Source: Nitrososphaerota archaeon (GTDB lineage: Archaea > Thermoproteota > Nitrososphaeria > Nitrososphaerales > Nitrosopumilaceae). Taken from it: 64,000 nt of DNA. Below the pieces are notes generated by a model, which saw only the letters and a list, made by a program, of their open reading frames with translations, was not told the origin of the DNA and searched no databases. Position 1 is the stretch's first letter; each line of letters begins with the position of its first letter. A program made the position numbers and the translations under genes. This document shows positions 1-9,636 of the stretch, piece by piece. The stretch covers positions 67,457 to 131,456 of the forward strand of contig JAGWFT010000001.1 of the NCBI GenBank assembly GCA_028867755.1, in the 5' to 3' direction.

Positions 1-120
1 AGATCAACAACTATCCGATGACAAGGCAAGACTTACTTCTATAGATCAACAACTATCCGATGACAAGGCAAGACTTACTTCTATAGATCAACAACTATCC
101 GATGACAAGGCAAGACTTAC
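1..120 (+). repeat. 42-bp in-frame tandem repeat, 2.9 copies visible
   Basis: Copies start at 1, 43 and 85; the third is cut after 36 bp. Copies are identical base for base where they overlap. The period of 42 bp is 14 codons, so copy-number change keeps the frame. More copies probably lie to the left of the window. Confidence 0.95.
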
Positions 121-1051
121 CGATTTCAAAAAAGAGTTTGTAGAAGCTGAGATTAAACATACGTACGATCATCTTTTACAGAGAGAAGCAAAACTGGAAG
201 AAGTACAACTTTATGCCAATACAATCATGGCTACCAATCTAACAATCAAGTCATTTTATGATGATGTGAAAAATTCTCCTGAATATTTAGGATTAGAATA
301 TGAAAAAGAGATAGCAATACCAGTTTTAATAAAAAAGATGAATGACACAATGAGATATTCAAAAGAGTACGAAAATCAAATTAAAAGGAATCCATCATAT
401 GCTATTTGTTCTATAGATCCTTCAAAAATAGCTTACTATAACCATTTACCAATGAGCGAACGTTTCGATGAATATTTTTGGGTATTGAAGAATCTTGGCA
501 TTAATGGAAAAATTTTAGATGTGGGTTGTTCTGAAAGTATTTTTGCTCAAGAATTAAGTAAGATCAAGACTCTTGATGTGTACGGCATTGATATAAGATC
601 TCCAGAATTTACTCCCAAGTTTAAATTTTTTATAGAAGATGCTACAGCAACTCATTTTAAAGATAAATTCTTTGACATTATAACAATTATTTCCAGTATA
701 GAACATTTTGGTTTAGATTTTTACGGTAATAAAAAAATTGATGAAAACGCCGATCTAAAAACAATGAAAGAATTGAAACGCATACTAAAAGATAATGGAA
801 TTATTTTTTTAACAATACCGTATGGAAGAGAATGGAAATCATGGTATAGGAGATATGACGATATTCGGCTAAAGATACTTATGAAAGATTTTGAGATCTT
901 AGAATTAAAATATCTGAAACAGACTCATATCGGTTGGGAAGAAACTGATTCAGAAGAATCTTTCAAATCAGACGATTCCATATATTATAAAAAACTAGGA
1001 AATCCCGGTGCGGTTGCTTTTATTAAAGCAAAAAAGATCAAACATGCCTAA
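1..1051 (+). CDS. SAM-dependent methyltransferase with N-terminal coiled-coil repeat arm (5' end outside window)
   Basis: The frame is open from the left edge of the window to the stop at 1049-1051, so an ATG at 227 is only an internal methionine. Residues encoded by 2-120 are a perfect 14-residue repeat (DQQLSDDKARLTSI), rich in heptad-compatible Leu/Ile and charged residues, so probably a coiled coil. It continues into a further charged helix (FKKEFVEAE...LLQREAKLEE). The C-terminal ~190 residues are a class I methyltransferase fold with the SAM-binding motif ILDVGCSES, an acidic strand end (YGIDIRS) and a DIITIISSIEHF motif IV region. It probably methylates a sugar or glycan in the polysaccharide region that follows; coiled-coil arms are known to act as oligomerisation or length-measuring devices in some glycan methyltransferases. 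Substrate unknown. Confidence 0.8.
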   Translation, partial: DQQLSDDKARLTSIDQQLSDDKARLTSIDQQLSDDKARLTDFKKEFVEAEIKHTYDHLLQREAKLEEVQLYANTIMATNLTIKSFYDDVKNSPEYLGLEYEKEIAIPVLIKKMNDTMRYSKEYENQIKRNPSYAICSIDPSKIAYYNHLPMSERFDEYFWVLKNLGINGKILDVGCSESIFAQELSKIKTLDVYGIDIRSPEFTPKFKFFIEDATATHFKDKFFDIITIISSIEHFGLDFYGNKKIDENADLKTMKELKRILKDNGIIFLTIPYGREWKSWYRRYDDIRLKILMKDFEILELKYLKQTHIGWEETDSEESFKSDDSIYYKKLGNPGAVAFIKAKKIKHA

Positions 1052-1133
1052 TTTGTATGCATAATTTGTTTCTTAGAGTATAAGATAAAGAATATTAAGT
1101 AATAGTTATAGAGGCTTTGAATTATATTAATTT

Positions 1134-2192
1134 ATGACTCAAAGGATACACCAAATTTTACCCACTATCAGTCCACATGATGCTATTGGAAACGAAGCTA
1201 TTCTTATTCAAAATACTCTCACAAAAATGGGATATGATTCCCAAATATTTGCTGAAAATATTCATACCTCTATGAGTAATGTAAAAAGCATAAATGATTA
1301 TAATAATTCAAACAAAAATGACATATTCATATATCATCATTCCATAGGCTCTGGCCTTCTTGATTTTATTTTATCTTTGAAGTGCAAAATTATAATGATA
1401 TATCATAATATTACACCACCCGAATTTTTTGACGGAACAAATAGTACAATTGCTGATCTTTTACGATTGGGTAGAAAACAACTTGAAATTTTAAAAAATA
1501 AAATTAGTTTAGCAGCAGGTGATTCTGAATTCAATAGACTTGAATTGGAGAAAATTGGTTATGAAAACACAACTGTTCTACCTATATTACTTGATTTCAG
1601 CAAATATCTAATACAACCAGATCAAAGCTTAATTTCTAGATACAGAGATTATATTAATATATTATATGTTGGACGTATAGCTCCAAACAAAAGAGTAGAT
1701 GATGTCATACGATCTTTTGCATATTTTAATCAGAACATAAATCCAAAATCTAATCTATTCATAGTAGGCAGAAGTAACGGTATAGCTGACAGATATCTTG
1801 ATTCGTTGCAATCATTGATAGAGAATGCACAAATAAAAAATGTTCACTTAGTAACTGATGCGGATGATAAAAAATTAGTAAATTTTTACCAGATTGCAAA
1901 CCTATTTGTGACAATGAGCTTGCACGAAGGTTTTTGTGTTCCTTTAGTAGAAAGTATGTATTTTAAAATTCCAATAATAGCCCATAACTCATCTGCAATT
2001 CCATATACTTTAGGAGACAGCGGCATCACGGTTAAGGATGAAACCTATGAAGAGATTGGAGAGCTTTTTGATTTCATATTACTCCACCCAGAACTAAAGA
2101 AAATAATTGAAAAACAAACTAATAGATTTCATTCAATTTATGCTAAAGATAACGAATCTATGATTTCTGATCTGCTACATCTTATTAAATAA
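1134..2192 (+). CDS. GT4-family glycosyltransferase
   Basis: A GT-B fold retaining glycosyltransferase of 352 residues. The N-terminal half carries the acceptor-side Rossmann domain. The C-terminal half starts at the strand NILYVGRIAPNKRVD and has the donor-binding EX7E motif in HEGFCVPLVE. There is no signal peptide or membrane helix, so it probably acts on the cytoplasmic face on a lipid-linked glycan. It begins with ATG after an 82-bp AT-rich gap from the methyltransferase gene and is followed 18 bp later by another GT4 gene, so the four genes on this strand are likely co-transcribed. Sugar specificity cannot be read from sequence. Confidence 0.88.
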   Translation: MTQRIHQILPTISPHDAIGNEAILIQNTLTKMGYDSQIFAENIHTSMSNVKSINDYNNSNKNDIFIYHHSIGSGLLDFILSLKCKIIMIYHNITPPEFFDGTNSTIADLLRLGRKQLEILKNKISLAAGDSEFNRLELEKIGYENTTVLPILLDFSKYLIQPDQSLISRYRDYINILYVGRIAPNKRVDDVIRSFAYFNQNINPKSNLFIVGRSNGIADRYLDSLQSLIENAQIKNVHLVTDADDKKLVNFYQIANLFVTMSLHEGFCVPLVESMYFKIPIIAHNSSAIPYTLGDSGITVKDETYEEIGELFDFILLHPELKKIIEKQTNRFHSIYAKDNESMISDLLHLIK

Positions 2193-2210
2193 AAAACAAA
2201 CTGATTTAAA

Positions 2211-3383
2211 TTGAAATTAGCCTTTATAGTTCAAAGATGCGGAAAAGAAATAATAGGTGGTGCAGAAAGCCTTTGCCTCAATTTAGCTCTGAAACTTTCG
2301 GAATATTTTGAAATCGAAATACTAACTTCATGTGCATTAGATTACATGAGTTGGGAAAATTATTATCCTAGTGGAGTAGAAAAAATAAATGGAATTACCA
2401 TCAGGCGATTCAAAACTGATTTTGTACGCAATGTGTCCAAATTCAATTCAATTTCTGACATGGTACTTGTTGGCCATCATTCTCTTGATGATGAAGAATT
2501 ATGGATGAAGATGCAAGGTCCACATTGTTCTGGACTCATAAACTTTCTAAAGGAAAATAAGGATAATTACGACCTATTCGTCTTTTTCACTTATCTTTAT
2601 GCTACTACCTATTACGGATTACCTATTGTAGCCAACAAAAGTATTCTTATTCCACTAGCACATGATGAACTGCCATTAAAACTTTCAATTTATAATAAGA
2701 TCTTTCAAAATGCAAGAGGTATAATATTTCATACTGAAGAAGAACAAAAATTAATTTTTAATAGATTTGATATTAAAAAAATAAAAAGTAAACTTATTGG
2801 TTATGGCGTGGATGAATTAACTGATATACCATCCGGATTTTCTTTAAAACATGATCTTGCTTTTCCCTATCTCCTTTACGTTGGAAGAATAGATGAATCA
2901 AAAGGTTGTGATGAGTTAATTAGTTTCTTTCTAAAATATAATTCTGAAAATAATTCTCAACTAAAATTAGTTTTAGTCGGTCCAAAGGTATTTGAATTTA
3001 AAAAAAATGAAAATATAGTACATTTAGGTGTTCTAGATGAAAAAGAGAAATCCTATGTTATAAGAAAATCGTTGATATTTGTCATGCCTTCTCGTTATGA
3101 GAGCTTTTCCATAGCAACTATGGAAGCATGGTTGGCAAAAAAACCAGTGTTAGTAAATGCTAAATCTGAGGTATTAAAAGCCCATTGCGAAAAAAGTAAT
3201 GGTGGGCTATATTACGAAACATATGAAGAATTTGTGGAATGTATAAACTTATTTTTGTCTAGTATGTCTCTTCTAAAACAGATGGGAGAAAACGGATTTG
3301 ATTATGTGAAACATAACTATGATTGGAATAACGTCATAAATAATTACCATAATTTTATAAAAGAACTAATCTCAAAACCTTGA
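2211..3383 (+). CDS. GT4-family glycosyltransferase (first of a paralogous pair)
   Basis: 390 residues, starting at TTG (2211) 18 bp after the previous stop. The N-terminus (LAFIVQRCGKEIIGGAESL) has the glycine-rich loop of GT4 enzymes. The C-terminal domain begins at PYLLYVGRIDESKG and carries the donor-site motif around RYESFSIATME. It shares with the next gene a distinctive block near the C-terminus (HCEKSNGGLYYETYEEF here, HCIKSNGGLYFTNYEEF next) and the N-terminal GGAE loop. The two are therefore probably products of an old tandem duplication with different specificities. Confidence 0.87.
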   Translation: MKLAFIVQRCGKEIIGGAESLCLNLALKLSEYFEIEILTSCALDYMSWENYYPSGVEKINGITIRRFKTDFVRNVSKFNSISDMVLVGHHSLDDEELWMKMQGPHCSGLINFLKENKDNYDLFVFFTYLYATTYYGLPIVANKSILIPLAHDELPLKLSIYNKIFQNARGIIFHTEEEQKLIFNRFDIKKIKSKLIGYGVDELTDIPSGFSLKHDLAFPYLLYVGRIDESKGCDELISFFLKYNSENNSQLKLVLVGPKVFEFKKNENIVHLGVLDEKEKSYVIRKSLIFVMPSRYESFSIATMEAWLAKKPVLVNAKSEVLKAHCEKSNGGLYYETYEEFVECINLFLSSMSLLKQMGENGFDYVKHNYDWNNVINNYHNFIKELISKP

Positions 3384-3423
3384 TAGATTATTAAGTATGT
3401 GATTAAAATAAAAATTGGATTTC

Positions 3424-4614
3424 ATGAAAAGTGATCTAAAAAATATATTAACATTTGTGATTCCTTGGTACGGAATAGATCTTAATGGTGGAGCAGAGAA
3501 TCTGTGTAGGAGAACGGTTGAGAACTTGGCAAATAATGGTATAACCGTAGAGGTTTTTACAACTTGTTCTAAAGAGTTTCTAAGTGATTGGAGTAGTAAC
3601 TTTTATGATGAGGGAAAATATGATGTTAATGGAATTACAGTAAGAAGATTTTCAGTGGATTCCAGAGATGTATCATTATTTGATTCAATAAATTACAAAT
3701 TAATTAACAGAATTGCCATCACTGAGGAGGAAGAAAGTCAATTTTTTAAAAACAATATTAATAGTCATCAGATGATGTCGTCTATTCTAAAAGAAAAAGA
3801 TAAGAGGATCTACATCTTTCTGCCGTACTTGTATGGTACTACATTTTTTGGTGTACAGATTTGTCCAGAAAAATCATTAATGATTCCATGTCTTCATGAT
3901 GAAAGCTACGCATATATGAAAATCTTTAAAAAAGCTATAACTAATGTGAAAGGTCTAATTTTTAACTCCACTCCAGAAAAATTACTGGCAGAAAAAATTT
4001 ATGGAAAAATACCCCCAAATCAGGTTCTTGGGATAGGGGTAGATGATATTTCTGGCTGTAATCCTGAAAAATTCAAGAATAAACATAAGTTAGAAAAATT
4101 CCTTCTTTACACTGGCAGAAAAGATCCTCAGAAGAATTTGCATACACTAATTGACTATTTTTGTAAATATATGGATAGAAATGGACCAAAATTTGATCTT
4201 GTTTTAACAGGTTCTGGTGAAATAAAAATACCAAGCAAATATTCAAATCACATAAAAAGCCTGTTTTTGTCAAAAGAAGATCTTAATGACGCCTATTCTG
4301 CTGCCTTTCTGACCTGTCAACCGTCATTGAATGAGAGTTTTTCATTTTCCATTATGGAATCGTGGTTATGTTCTACACCAGTATTGGTACATGGAAATTG
4401 TGCTGTTACTACCGATCATTGTATAAAAAGCAATGGAGGTTTGTACTTTACTAACTATGAGGAATTTGAGGAATGTATAAATTATTTTCTTGAAAATCCA
4501 GACGAAAGTAAAATTATGGCTTTGAACGGAAAGAATTATGTTTTAAACAATTTTGAATGGAAGAAAATAGTCGATAAGTACATTAGTTTTATCACTAAAC
4601 TATTTTTAACTTGA
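3424..4614 (+). CDS. GT4-family glycosyltransferase (second of a paralogous pair)
   Basis: About 396 residues from the ATG at 3424; an in-frame TTG at 3415 would add three residues and cannot be excluded. It shows the same architecture as the preceding gene: N-terminal DLNGGAENLCRRT loop, C-terminal domain from FLLYTGRKDPQKN, donor motif NESFSFSIME, and a shared SNGGLY block. It is soluble and presumably peripheral at the inner membrane. It is the last gene of the forward run, converging on the carbamoyltransferase gene 60 bp downstream. Confidence 0.87.
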   Translation: MKSDLKNILTFVIPWYGIDLNGGAENLCRRTVENLANNGITVEVFTTCSKEFLSDWSSNFYDEGKYDVNGITVRRFSVDSRDVSLFDSINYKLINRIAITEEEESQFFKNNINSHQMMSSILKEKDKRIYIFLPYLYGTTFFGVQICPEKSLMIPCLHDESYAYMKIFKKAITNVKGLIFNSTPEKLLAEKIYGKIPPNQVLGIGVDDISGCNPEKFKNKHKLEKFLLYTGRKDPQKNLHTLIDYFCKYMDRNGPKFDLVLTGSGEIKIPSKYSNHIKSLFLSKEDLNDAYSAAFLTCQPSLNESFSFSIMESWLCSTPVLVHGNCAVTTDHCIKSNGGLYFTNYEEFEECINYFLENPDESKIMALNGKNYVLNNFEWKKIVDKYISFITKLFLT

Positions 4615-4629
4615 AAAATCATTTCAAGT
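4609..4629 (+). terminator. Inverted repeat over the stop codon, between convergent genes
   Basis: ACTTGAAA and TTTCAAGT form a perfect 8-bp stem around a 5-nt loop, overlapping the TGA at 4612-4614. It lies in the 60-bp gap between two convergent genes, so a bidirectional transcript-end role is plausible. It is also possible that the symmetry is chance. Confidence 0.35.
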
Positions 4630-4674
4630 CTGATGTACCCTAATAGGTTTGACATCATAAGGAAAAATATATCC

Positions 4675-6315
4675 TTATTTTCTAATTAGAAAATCATTAA
4701 TGATTAATGCATCAAGATCAGAATTTGTAAAAGTGAGGAGTGCATTAGTGGGGCTTTCAACCATTGGTTCGCCAGCAAGATTAAAGGAGGTATTCAAAAT
4801 AATGCCTCCTGCTCCCTTCACTACATCATAAAAGGAGGGATTAATAGATTTTTCAAGTATTTGTGGCCTGCAAGTTTTATCTATGTGACAAACAGCGGGT
4901 GCTTCTTCCGAATTATTCATTCTAAATCCTAAAATCATATAAGGTGCATCAGTGGGATCATTGAGGTAGTAGGATCTCTTTTGATCTATTATTGTAGGGC
5001 AAAATGGTCTCCATAATTCTCTTTTCTTCACTTTTTCATTTACTATATTTTTATACCTAATGTCATTCGCAAGAGAAAGAATGCTTCTATTTCCTAGAGC
5101 TCTCTGACCCAATTCAGACCTTCCTTGAAACCAGCCCAAGACATTTCCTTTCCTAAGCAATTCAATTGCCATTTGTACTTTATCAACTCGTTCATATTTG
5201 AAATTCCATTTCTTTAATGAAGCTATAACCTCATCATTACCATAATCTGGTCCAAGATACAAGGTACTCTTGGGGAAAGAAATATTCCTACCTGTCACTT
5301 GGTAGTAATCTTCAAAAACTACTCCAAGGGCATTGCCTAAGTCACTGCTCACAGGATTAAAAAAAATACTATAATTATTACCTAACTGTTCTCTAATTTT
5401 CAGATTCATAATCATGTTCATGAATACCCCACCAGTTAACACTACATTTTTTTGGTGTGTAAGTTCTACGGCATTAATCACAAGATCGACTACTATCTCT
5501 TCTAATCTTTTTTGTGCAGCCCATGCAATAATCTCGTTTTTGAATAGCTTGTTTATCGAATTTATTCGTTCATCAGCACAGTAAATTAGCTGAGTATTGT
5601 GAATATATCTAATAATTAGTTCCTTAATACCACCATTAAGATATTCAAGACCTTTGAAAGTAGGAAAAATTTCTTTTGCATATTGGTATGCTTTATTTTT
5701 CACATCCTCCGGCTCTTTTTCACCATACGCTGCAAGACTCATTGTTTTTCCCTCACCATCCTGCATACGAAAACCACACGTTTGTGTTAATATCCCATAC
5801 GCAAATCCTAACGAAGCATGTATGGGGAAAATTATAACTGGTTCTATTTCTCCACCATTTGCGACAAAAATACCTCCGCAATTTGCTTTTCCATCATCTT
5901 GTCCCCCGCCATCAAGAGAGATTATAACAGCGCTGTTAAAACCACTTAAAGAATATCCAGTTCGTGCATGAATATACTGATGATTATAAAAAATTGGATT
6001 TTTATTCTCGATTAAAGTTTTTTTAAATCGAGTATCAGATTTGGCAGTAGATGAAAATCTTTGTTTATTTGGCTTTTCAATCAATTCATCTTGCAGGCCA
6101 AATCCAACTACCACTCTGTCTACATCAGATAAAGTTATGCCGCATTCATTTAAACAAAATTGTATTGCATTTGATGGGTAACCACCATCATGTTTAATTC
6201 TACTAAATCGCTCTTCGCTAACTGCAGAACGAAGTATGCCATCTTGTAATAGAGCTACTGTAGTATCATGACCTATTGGAGATGGTTCAAGATGACTTAA
6301 ACCCAAAATTATCAT
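4675..6315 (-). CDS. Carbamoyltransferase, NodU/TobZ family
   Basis: 546 residues, the usual length of NodU-type enzymes that transfer carbamoyl from carbamoyl phosphate (via carbamoyl-adenylate) to a sugar hydroxyl. The N-terminal Kae1/YrdC-like ATPase part starts at MIILGLSHLEPSPIGHDTT. The metal/ATP site region is visible in NHQYIHARTGY and LDGGGQDDG. The C-terminal half holds GWFQGRSELGQRALGNRS and the terminal ILNTSFNLAGEPMV motif typical of the family. In this setting it would decorate a sugar of the surface glycan. It is transcribed alone on this strand, divergent from the membrane glycosyltransferase gene at 6498. Confidence 0.92.
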   Translation of the reverse strand: MIILGLSHLEPSPIGHDTTVALLQDGILRSAVSEERFSRIKHDGGYPSNAIQFCLNECGITLSDVDRVVVGFGLQDELIEKPNKQRFSSTAKSDTRFKKTLIENKNPIFYNHQYIHARTGYSLSGFNSAVIISLDGGGQDDGKANCGGIFVANGGEIEPVIIFPIHASLGFAYGILTQTCGFRMQDGEGKTMSLAAYGEKEPEDVKNKAYQYAKEIFPTFKGLEYLNGGIKELIIRYIHNTQLIYCADERINSINKLFKNEIIAWAAQKRLEEIVVDLVINAVELTHQKNVVLTGGVFMNMIMNLKIREQLGNNYSIFFNPVSSDLGNALGVVFEDYYQVTGRNISFPKSTLYLGPDYGNDEVIASLKKWNFKYERVDKVQMAIELLRKGNVLGWFQGRSELGQRALGNRSILSLANDIRYKNIVNEKVKKRELWRPFCPTIIDQKRSYYLNDPTDAPYMILGFRMNNSEEAPAVCHIDKTCRPQILEKSINPSFYDVVKGAGGIILNTSFNLAGEPMVESPTNALLTFTNSDLDALIINDFLIRK

Positions 6316-6466
6316 TCATTCAATAGTCATTATGAAGGTCAATTTAACTCAATTACCTATTAATTAATGTTCAAGAATCACGATTTAAGGTAAATTTTAA
6401 TATTTTAAGTCAAATAATTATTTTTTATATTAAAATCAAATAATATATGTATCAAGAAAAGAATTA

Positions 6467-6476
6467 CTTTTAAGTA
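6467..6476 (+). promoter_or_regulatory. Candidate TATA box for the gene at 6498
   Basis: CTTTTAAGTA is centred about 26 bp before the ATG at 6498, the spacing expected for an archaeal TATA box if the transcript is leaderless or nearly so. The whole 182-bp divergent gap (6316-6497) is very AT-rich and has other TATA-like stretches, so this assignment is tentative. Confidence 0.3.
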
Positions 6477-6497
6477 CGTTACATTTGTTTAAAACGA

Positions 6498-7727
6498 ATG
6501 ACTGTCACAGAAAAAAATTCCTTTGAGAAGCCTAGGTATCCCATATTTAGTATTGTTTCTATTGTTTTAGTTATCTTTCTAATCATTAGGTTTGCCTTTA
6601 CTGACAGCCCGGTCAACGTGATACTCTTGGTATTGATCACGTTCTTAGTATTCATGTTTGTTTCGTTAATTTTTAAAAGACATAGGTTTGTTGAATTAGT
6701 TCAAGTATTTTACGTATTAGCATTAGGTATTTTCCTAAAATTTTATAGTATACAGATGCCAAGTGGTAATGATGTTTTTTGGGGCGGACAAGAAGCTGCA
6801 AAGTATCTGTTGAATGGAACCAATATTTATAATGCAACGTATTATGTCTATAATAATCCTGTTTGGGCAGGAGTGCCATTCAAAGTATATACTTATCTTC
6901 CTGGTACCACGATCTTTGAGGCTCTGTTTTACTCGATTTTTGCTGATATAAGATATGCAATTATGTTTGCGGATACTGGTATAGCGATTTTATTGTATTT
7001 GATCATAAGAAAAAAGAATGAGGATTATGGACGTGCAGCCATGTCTTTTTATCTTCTTGCAATGGCTTTAACTTTTGTCGCTCCTAGTAGAGTCTTTGAT
7101 ACTAGGATATCTGATGGGTTAACTGATCCTATATGGTGTGTTATGTTATTATCTGCCATATACCTCTCTATGAAAAATCAAAAACTCGCTGCTGCCATAT
7201 TCGTTGGTTACGCATTAGCTACTAAACAATTTGCAATTTTGTTTTTTATTCCAATTGCAATACTATGGTTAAAAAAAGATGTGAATTTCAAGCGGGATTA
7301 TAGATCTATCGTAATATCTGTCGGAGTGGCTACAGCTATCATCCTTCCCTTTTTCCTCTGGTCGCCTTCTAATTTTGTTAATGGCACAATGACTTCTCTT
7401 CCGAGTCAAGGTATAGCAATAAGTTTAGGTCAACCTCAATGGAATATGTCCATACCGGCACAAATGACTTTTTTTGGAATAAACATAGGAGTCAGAATAA
7501 CTCATATCATACAAATAGCTGTTATTGGAGGACTACTAGTAGCATTAAGAAATAAGATAACAAACATATTCTCAGCCACCCTTGTCTTTGTGGTCATATA
7601 CACTATATTTTTGTCCTTTAACAATTTTACCCAGTATTTTTATTGGCTTTCTATAATCCCTTACATTTTAATTGCGTTTTCACATAGTTTCACAGATTAT
7701 GTAAAGAAGGATGATAATCACTCGTAA
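6498..7727 (+). CDS. Polytopic membrane protein, GT-C-like glycosyltransferase (GT87/DUF2029 type)
   Basis: 409 residues with about ten hydrophobic segments. After the first helices, an extracytoplasmic loop carries MPSGNDVFWGGQEAAKYLL and NIYNATYYVYNN, the pattern of GT87-like polyprenyl-phosphate-sugar-dependent transferases (an acidic residue in the first large loop, then LLNGTNIY). Such enzymes take sugars from lipid-phosphate donors on the outer face of the membrane. The gene starts with ATG and heads a forward group of GT-C, flippase-like and UbiA genes. Donor and acceptor are unknown. Confidence 0.7.
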   Translation: MTVTEKNSFEKPRYPIFSIVSIVLVIFLIIRFAFTDSPVNVILLVLITFLVFMFVSLIFKRHRFVELVQVFYVLALGIFLKFYSIQMPSGNDVFWGGQEAAKYLLNGTNIYNATYYVYNNPVWAGVPFKVYTYLPGTTIFEALFYSIFADIRYAIMFADTGIAILLYLIIRKKNEDYGRAAMSFYLLAMALTFVAPSRVFDTRISDGLTDPIWCVMLLSAIYLSMKNQKLAAAIFVGYALATKQFAILFFIPIAILWLKKDVNFKRDYRSIVISVGVATAIILPFFLWSPSNFVNGTMTSLPSQGIAISLGQPQWNMSIPAQMTFFGINIGVRITHIIQIAVIGGLLVALRNKITNIFSATLVFVVIYTIFLSFNNFTQYFYWLSIIPYILIAFSHSFTDYVKKDDNHS

Positions 7728-7875
7728 AGTTAACTCAAATTATATTTTCACGTCACCATGAAAAAAAATTGCCAAGAACTTGTAGTAGATTAAGCTGCAA
7801 TAGAAGTGTAACAAAAGGTATTCATGTCATAAACATGATAAGACATATTTACTACCATGATTAACCACAGCCTTA

Positions 7876-9429
7876 TTGCTGAAAAAAACGCAAATTGATT
7901 ACAAAATTTACATAATTCCCATAGTGTTGTTTTGTGTGTCATATATCATATACTCCTTTAATCTAGTAGGTCAACCATGGCATGGTGATGAGCTCATGTT
8001 TTTAGGATCGGGCGGAGAATATTTCAATCTGATTTTAGAGGGAAATTTTTCTAGTCCTTGTTGGAATGATTATCCTCACTGTAATCTTTTATATCCTTTT
8101 CCAGGTGCATGGAATCTGAATCATAGTCCTGTCAGAGATTTTTTTATTGGATTAAGTAGAACTATAACAACAGGACATAATGATGGAGATTTCTATATCT
8201 GGTCATGTATCTGGAATTCATGTTGGGATGCTTCAAAAATGCCATCTCCACAAGTTTTCGCAGCAGCAAGTTTTCTTTCATCAATCTTTGGGGCATTAGC
8301 AGTAGTATGTGCGTATGGCATAGGAAAAGTCCTATATTCTAGGATGGCTGGATTGTTTTTTTCATTAATTTTGTTGTTTAATAGCATGTGGTTATGGAAT
8401 AGTAGAGGAATTATGCAAGAAATATATCTCGGATTTTTTAGTTTGTTGTGTTTATTTTTACTTTTTTACTCGTTCAAAAATGAAACAACGAAAAAATGGA
8501 CTTTTGTTCTTAGTGCTGTCGTTTTAGGTCTATTATTCAATATAAAACTAATTTCAATTTATTTATTACCATTAATACTAACTACGATTTTATTAAGAGT
8601 GCCTCACAACAAACAATTCCCATATTTAACCAGCCTACCATCTAGAAAATCAATCTTACTACTGATGTTATTTGTAAGTGTGTCACTAGCAACAACCTAT
8701 GCAACGGAACCAAGCTATTGGAAGGATGTAACATATCCTATATCGGATATAGTAAAAGGTTTTCGCGTACATTACCCATTTTTTTCAGCTCCTTCTCTTG
8801 ATAATAACAACTTGTTTACAACTTTAGCAACCATACATTCTACAATTATACCATATTTTGTAAATTACTATGATCAGCCTAATAAGTCTGCCCCGAATTT
8901 GAGTTGGAATGCTCCTGGTACTTATTCGAGTATACCTGTTATGATCTTTTTTATGGTTGGCATAGTATATCTCTGCATCAGATTCAAAACAAAAAAGGCA
9001 ACCTATGCAGAATTTTTAATGACTGTTTGGGTATCTAGCATTTTTGTACTTTCTTCTTTGACAATAGTTGACTTTCAGATGGAACGATACTATCTTCTCC
9101 TCCTATTTCCCATCATGCTCGTTTCAGCATATGGCGTATGGAGGTTTCTAGAACGTCTAGACAAGAAAATTCATCTTGTTCTTTTTGGTAGTTTTCTTAT
9201 TTCCCATATTTTGACTACAATGGTATTTTGGAAGTACATTTACTTTTCCACAGGAGTACGATGGCTCAACCCGCTTGGTGTCAATCTTCAATCAGCACTA
9301 CAACATAAATCTGTGATTATCTCAAGTATTATTTTTGTAATAATATTCATAATAATTCTCTCATATAAGGTCAGAATCAATGCTAGATCAAGAACAAAAG
9401 ATCAAGCGCAATATCAACAACCTTCTTAG
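7876..9429 (+). CDS. Polytopic GT-C glycosyltransferase (PMT/ArnT-like)
   Basis: 517 residues, with TTG (7876) the first usable start in frame. The first extracytoplasmic loop contains the acidic motif GQPWHGDELMF (Asp38, Glu39), typical of the catalytic loop of PMT, ArnT and related GT-C enzymes. Many hydrophobic helices follow. A large loop around residues 290-350 (TEPSYWKDVTY and onwards) is also usual in this class. It presumably transfers a sugar from a polyprenyl-phosphate donor to glycan, lipid or protein outside the cell. It lies 148 bp downstream of another GT-C gene. Confidence 0.78.
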   Translation: MLKKTQIDYKIYIIPIVLFCVSYIIYSFNLVGQPWHGDELMFLGSGGEYFNLILEGNFSSPCWNDYPHCNLLYPFPGAWNLNHSPVRDFFIGLSRTITTGHNDGDFYIWSCIWNSCWDASKMPSPQVFAAASFLSSIFGALAVVCAYGIGKVLYSRMAGLFFSLILLFNSMWLWNSRGIMQEIYLGFFSLLCLFLLFYSFKNETTKKWTFVLSAVVLGLLFNIKLISIYLLPLILTTILLRVPHNKQFPYLTSLPSRKSILLLMLFVSVSLATTYATEPSYWKDVTYPISDIVKGFRVHYPFFSAPSLDNNNLFTTLATIHSTIIPYFVNYYDQPNKSAPNLSWNAPGTYSSIPVMIFFMVGIVYLCIRFKTKKATYAEFLMTVWVSSIFVLSSLTIVDFQMERYYLLLLFPIMLVSAYGVWRFLERLDKKIHLVLFGSFLISHILTTMVFWKYIYFSTGVRWLNPLGVNLQSALQHKSVIISSIIFVIIFIIILSYKVRINARSRTKDQAQYQQPS

Positions 9430-9439
9430 GATGGAGTCA

Positions 9440-9460
9440 TTGGAGGGTTCAGTCCTCCAA
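9440..9460 (+). terminator. Hairpin just after the GT-C gene
   Basis: TTGGAGG and CCTCCAA form a 7-bp stem with a 7-nt loop, starting 11 bp after the stop at 9429. The gap 9430-9636 has no other supported feature. There is no T-run immediately downstream, so the role as a terminator is uncertain. Confidence 0.3.
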
Positions 9461-9636
9461 CCTAGTTTGCAGCTCATATCAAAAGTTATTACTTTGGATA
9501 ATGTAATTAAAATAATAAAACGATCAAAGCATCATATATACTTTAACAAGACTCAGATTAAGTTTTGGAGGAATTCTCAAGATGGTTAAGATAAACTACG
9601 ATACGCTTATACTAAAATATACTTTCAATTAGTTGA

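Noticed and set aside
9380-9589. 69-codon forward frame overlapping the end of the GT-C gene
   Set aside because: It starts inside the previous gene, covers the hairpin at 9440-9460, shows no recognisable motif and reads like AT-rich intergenic text.
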